A DNA stretch of 64,000 nucleotides from positions 1 through 64,000 of the forward strand of contig JAEZKQ010000004.1 of assembly GCA_023436115.1 (NCBI GenBank). The letters are read 5' to 3'. Within the stretch, counting starts at the first letter, position 1, and the number at the start of each line of letters is the position of its first letter. The stretch is from Bacillota bacterium (lineage in GTDB: Bacteria; Bacillota; Clostridia; Christensenellales; SZUA-584). The notes beneath the pieces were generated by a model. That model was not told the origin of the DNA. It worked only from the letters and a program-made list of their open reading frames with translations, and ran no database searches. Position numbers and translations under genes: made by a program. Below are positions 60,916-64,000 of the stretch, piece after piece.

Positions 60916-61489
60916 CGATACGCAAACATTTTACGGTGCCGATCCAGAGCTGGTATGAAAAAAAGTGGCACCGCATTTCCGGCTGCGGCCCCACCACGGC
61001 CGCGTTGATCACCATGTATATGGCATCGGCGTTTCCAAAAAGCTGTGCCCCGCTTTATCCTTACGCGCTTCCTGCGATAAAGAGCGATTTTATCGTGCAT
61101 ATGAACGAGGTCAGAGAATTCGTGAAGCCCGGAGGGATGGGGCTGACCAGCACAACATTTTTTGCGGAGCGCACCGTTGCGTTTGCGCAAAGCAAGGGCG
61201 TCAAGCTCCAGTCCTATATCGTTCATACGAACCTAAACGCGCAAAACGCTTTTGGTTTTTTGCAAGAGGCTGTCAAGGAACAGTATATGCCTGCGCTGCT
61301 GATACTTAAGAATCCGTTTAAAGAACTCAGCGATTTTCACTGGCACTGGATGGCCGTAACGGATTTGACGATGAGAAACAAAGTGTGATTATATCCACTT
61401 ACGGCACGGAATATGAGCTGCCTTTTGAAAAGGCTTGGCAGCAGCAAAAGCCTTACAAAGCGGGTATCGTCTATTTTTATCCGGCTTAG
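60875..61489 (+). pseudogene. C39-like cysteine protease, two frameshifts
   Basis: The ATG with AAAGGAA upstream starts MKQTIDLKKVQISDDTQTFY, then the frame ends at TGA 60956. The core continues in another frame from about 60936 (VPIQSWYEKKWHRISGCGPTTAALI to HWHWMAVTDL, ending 61388), and the C-terminus (VIISTYGTEYELPFEKAW to IVYFYPA) is in a third, closing at 61489. The papain/C39-like catalytic Cys in ISGCGPTTA and His in HWHWMAVTD remain. Two single-base changes near 60936 and 61375 would restore one protein of about 205 residues. Either a decaying gene or assembly errors. Confidence 0.75.
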
Positions 61490-61502
61490 TTAAGGAGATA
61501 GC

Positions 61503-61976
61503 ATGGGCTGTATAGCGTTATCAGCGTGTCAAAACAGCGGCATAACCATCATGATATTTGCGGAAGGGACGATATTAAAGCCAAGGACTATCTTCGGACT
61601 GTACAGCGTAAAGTCGTATGTTCCCATCGGCGGCTGTGTGGCGCTGCTTGCTAAGTGGCATATTCAGGGCGCGCGTATCGTCTATTGCACGTCACGCAGG
61701 GGCAAGAAGGTTCTTGGCATAGCGCGTATGCTCAAGAGCTTTGGGTTCGCTGGGGAAAGGCTATATTACCGTGAGAAGAAGCAACGATACAAAGATATCG
61801 TGGAGGCGGTAAGGCCGGATATACTGATCGAGGACGATTGCAGAAGCATAGGCGGAAAACGGCAGATGTGCATCCCATACGTGAGCAGCGAAGTGAAACA
61901 ACATATCAGATCTATTGTGGTCAAGGAATTTTCCGGTATTGACCATGTGGATGGTTTCATAAACAGCGTATTTTAA
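61503..61976 (+). CDS. conserved HAD-like hypothetical protein
   Basis: A 157-residue protein. From residue 17 it has a HAD-like layout: IMIFAEGTILKPRTIFGLYS, KWHIQGARIVYCTSRRGKK, and VRPDILIEDDCRSIGGKRQMC. The first HAD motif has Ala-Glu where the nucleophile Asp would be, so phosphatase activity is doubtful. AAGGAG stands before ATG 61503; ATG 61551 would remove the 16 extra N-terminal residues but has no ribosome site. It follows the broken protease gene by 13 bp. Confidence 0.7.
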   Translation: MGCIALSACQNSGITIMIFAEGTILKPRTIFGLYSVKSYVPIGGCVALLAKWHIQGARIVYCTSRRGKKVLGIARMLKSFGFAGERLYYREKKQRYKDIVEAVRPDILIEDDCRSIGGKRQMCIPYVSSEVKQHIRSIVVKEFSGIDHVDGFINSVF

Positions 61977-62052
61977 TCAGTGAAATTTTAGTTTTAAAAA
62001 ACTGTTGACTATATGGGCGTTTTGATATAGAATACTTCTTGCGCTCAATTGA

Positions 62053-62129
<77 letters not shown>

Positions 62130-62135
62130 ATTAAC

Positions 62136-62171
62136 CATAACCCGATTGGATGAATTTTCAGTCGGGTTATG
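62136..62171 (+). other. hairpin between the two tRNA genes
   Basis: CATAACCCGA and TCGGGTTATG are perfect 10-bp complements with a 16-base loop and no T-run, 5-6 bp from the flanking tRNAs. It may guide processing of a joint precursor. Confidence 0.6.
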
Positions 62172-62176
62172 CATGT

Positions 62177-62253
62177 GGCGGCGTAGCTCAGTTGGCCAGA
62201 GCATTCGGTTCATACCCGGAGTGTCACCTGTTCGAATCAGGTCGCCGCTACCA
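62177..62253 (+). tRNA. elongator tRNA-Met (anticodon CAT)
   Basis: 77 nt with encoded CCA: acceptor GGCGGCG/CGCCGCT, D-stem GCTC/GAGC, anticodon loop TTCATAC, T-stem ACCTG/CAGGT. The loop form favours Met over the lysidine-modified Ile tRNA. Confidence 0.93.
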
Positions 62254-62259
62254 CCTAAG

Positions 62260-62284
62260 AAGCCCTTGTAAGAGGGCTTTTTTT
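62260..62284 (+). terminator. terminator after the tRNA pair
   Basis: AAGCCCT and AGGGCTT around TGTAAG, followed by seven T, directly after the tRNA-Met gene. Confidence 0.88.
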
Positions 62285-62677
62285 GTTGCCCGCGTATTGC
62301 TCATATGTGGTTTTCAAAGTTCTAGGAGATAGGGTAAGGCCATAATCATGGGCGTTTTTATCGATGCCTAGAGGTTCATTGCGGCTGCATTTTGACAAGC
62401 TATATCCCCGTGATTCATGTTCCAAAATGTCTCCAAAATCTCGGATTTCCCTCCGATTTCCCCCCAATGACGATAAATCACGTGATATGAGGGTGGATGA
62501 GATTGGATATAGATCTTCGGGTTCACAACTCAAATATGGCGGGATGATGCGAATAACTTCTTTTGTGATGGAAAATATTGAATTGATTTGTCTAAGATGA
62601 TACACTAATTAATAAAATATAGAACATATTCAAAAGTTTGAGTTCAAGCTCAATATGTGGGAATTAGGAGGATTAGC
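62285..62677. other. intergenic region downstream of the tRNA genes
   Basis: No credible gene. Composition changes to AT-rich toward the nuclease gene. A minus-strand frame of 116 codons covers the tRNA terminator and lacks similarity, so I do not call it. This is a typical place for an integrated element, but no attachment-site duplication is visible in the window. Confidence 0.5.
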
Positions 62678-64000
62678 ATGCCATCAAAATATTTTTATAG
62701 AGAATATATAAGCAATACCTATTTAGGCGTTGGAAAAGAGATAAAAGCACAAACAAAATGGGAGCTTGATCTCAAGGTAAATGAACAGAATCGAAAATGG
62801 GCTGAACAAGTTGAACGAAAAATGGAAAGAAAAAAAGTTGAGGATTTAAAGCAGCAGGCTGAAAAACTGAATGCGAAAGCCCAGATAGCGATTCGAAAAT
62901 ATGAAAATATTATGATGGATACGTTGTCAGTTAGCGATGCTATTAACTGGGACAGGCTGCTCCGAAAGGACGTCTTTCCTTCGTTTAGATTCAATCAGAG
63001 TGAACCAAAACTGGAGGACTTTTATTCCCGTTTTTCAATTCCCAAACAAAGTTTTTTAGAAAAACTATTCAAATCAATACGAGATAAGCGACTTGCCAGA
63101 GAAGCCGAAGCACAAGCGGCTTATAGTAATGCAGTAGAAGCATATAATCAAACAAAAGAACAAGCTCGTGGACAATACATAAAAGATAAAGAAAAATTCG
63201 AACTTGAAAAGAAACAATTTAATGATGATATCTTGACTTGGAAACAACAGTTTGAGAATGGTGATGCATTAGCTGTAGAACGTTATATGGGTGTGGTGCT
63301 TGCCAATTCTCATTATCCCGATGCCATTTCAGGCGATAGTGAAGTTTTCTATGATATGATGGCTAGGACAGGAGTTGTATCATTCAGCTTGCCTTCTCCA
63401 AATGATTTGCCACAAGAGATTGGATACAAATTTGTCGCTAGCCGAAAAGCAATTGATCCAATTCCTATGAAATTAAAAGACAAGGTGGCTTTTTATGAAA
63501 GCATTATTCAGCAAATAGCTTTACGCGTTATTCATGAACTGTTTGAAGGAGTATATGTTGATGGAATTCTTGAAACAGTCGTATTTAACGGTTGGGTTAG
63601 TGGCGTTGACGGGTCGACAGGGAAAGATTTTGATGCATGTATTTTATCCGTACAGGCGGATAGGAAAGAGTTCGAGCAAATAAAACTAGACCGAGTTAAT
63701 CCTAAAGAGTGTTTGCGGGGTTTGAAAGCTCTTTCTGCTGGTTCGCTCTATAATTTGGCACCAGTTAAGCCCATTATGGAACTCTCCCGGGACGACAAGC
63801 GTTTTGTGGCATCAGTGGGAGTCATGGATAGTCTGGAGGATGATACTAATTTAGCTACCATGCCTTGGGAGGAGTTCGAGCATTTAGTACGCGAATTGTT
63901 CGGCCGAGTATTCTCCAAAGATGGTTGTGAAGTGCGTGTTACTCAAGCCAGCCGTGATGGTGGGGTTGATGCTGTAGCTTTTGATCCTGATCCAATCCGT
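62678..64000 (+). CDS. coiled-coil protein with Mrr-type restriction endonuclease domain, 3' end outside the window
   Basis: The frame is open for 441 codons to the end of the window. It starts MPSKYFYREYISNTYLGVGK with TTAGGAGG upstream. Residues 25-200 are charged and helical, with two coiled-coil stretches (WAEQVERKMERKKVEDLKQQ; KEKFELEKKQFNDDI). The visible end, MPWEEFEHLVRELFGRVF followed by SRDGGVDAVAFDPDP, is the start of an Mrr/PD-(D/E)xK nuclease domain with the catalytic Asp of GGVD; the remaining catalytic residues lie beyond the window. Mrr enzymes cut modified foreign DNA. AT-rich composition and position after tRNA genes suggest acquisition. Confidence 0.85.
   Translation, partial: MPSKYFYREYISNTYLGVGKEIKAQTKWELDLKVNEQNRKWAEQVERKMERKKVEDLKQQAEKLNAKAQIAIRKYENIMMDTLSVSDAINWDRLLRKDVFPSFRFNQSEPKLEDFYSRFSIPKQSFLEKLFKSIRDKRLAREAEAQAAYSNAVEAYNQTKEQARGQYIKDKEKFELEKKQFNDDILTWKQQFENGDALAVERYMGVVLANSHYPDAISGDSEVFYDMMARTGVVSFSLPSPNDLPQEIGYKFVASRKAIDPIPMKLKDKVAFYESIIQQIALRVIHELFEGVYVDGILETVVFNGWVSGVDGSTGKDFDACILSVQADRKEFEQIKLDRVNPKECLRGLKALSAGSLYNLAPVKPIMELSRDDKRFVASVGVMDSLEDDTNLATMPWEEFEHLVRELFGRVFSKDGCEVRVTQASRDGGVDAVAFDPDPIR

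Noticed and set aside
62255..62605. 116-codon minus-strand frame after tRNA-Met, considered as an integrase remnant
   Set aside because: No catalytic motifs of tyrosine or serine recombinases; it runs through the tRNA terminator.

Overview
The window looks like chromosomal DNA from an endospore-forming member of the Clostridia (Firmicutes) with mid-range GC. The evidence is sigma-E with its SpoIIGA protease, an intact sigma-K gene, a GerM-type lipoprotein, a CIRCE-controlled small heat-shock gene, the ireB-ruvX-DUF1292 cluster, strong GGAGG ribosome binding sites and many GTG/TTG starts. I cannot name the genus from sequence alone. There is no rRNA, CRISPR array or intact insertion sequence. 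Three tRNA genes are present.

Layout. 1-3.0 kb: the 3' part of a cell-surface protein made of about ten InlB-type B-repeats with a C-terminal membrane anchor. 3.1-7.6 kb (minus strand): a DUF421 membrane protein and a three-gene molybdenum hydroxylase operon of the xanthine dehydrogenase family. 8-11.2 kb: sigK, a divergent endonuclease IV-like protein, an M24 peptidase and EF-P. 11.3-17.4 kb: a CDF metal exporter, GerM, then rph-rdgB-phosphodiesterase-VOC and a membrane diguanylate cyclase. 17.6-19.2 kb: spoIIGA-sigE with an unusually long overlap. 19.3-25.6 kb: a nitroreductase, hsp20, the iscR-iscS-iscU iron-sulfur operon, ireB-ruvX-yrzB and a lysoplasmalogenase.

25.7-27.1 kb is an integration scar: a tRNA-Arg followed by a decayed tyrosine integrase and AT-rich DNA. 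It is followed by a pentose-use region (27.1-45.7 kb): a GH51 arabinofuranosidase, a lipoprotein-dependent ABC importer, an ArsR-type regulator, a cupin, xylose isomerase, a ChvE/GguAB-type monosaccharide importer, and a sensor locus in which two sugar-binding proteins flank a YesM/YesN-type histidine kinase and response regulator. The parts fit together as arabinoside cleavage, pentose uptake, isomerisation, and extracellular sugar sensing that could induce the transporters.

46.4-64 kb: an ABC-2 exporter, a kinase-less seven-PASTA membrane protein, glycerate kinase, a zinc-type ArsR sensor, a probable c-di-GMP-I (GEMM) riboswitch ending in a terminator with no evident target gene, a beta-CASP RNase-like protein, an anchored periplasmic-binding protein, a FUSC-GNAT fusion, a triple-SH3 NlpC/P60 hydrolase, a thioesterase, a DMT transporter, a frameshifted C39-like protease, tRNA-fMet and tRNA-Met, and, running off the window, an Mrr-type nuclease that suggests the start of a defence or accessory region.

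The best candidates for new biology are the apparently orphan riboswitch, the double-binding-protein sensor locus with its unknown first gene, the FUSC-GNAT fusion, and the spoIIGA/sigE overlap.
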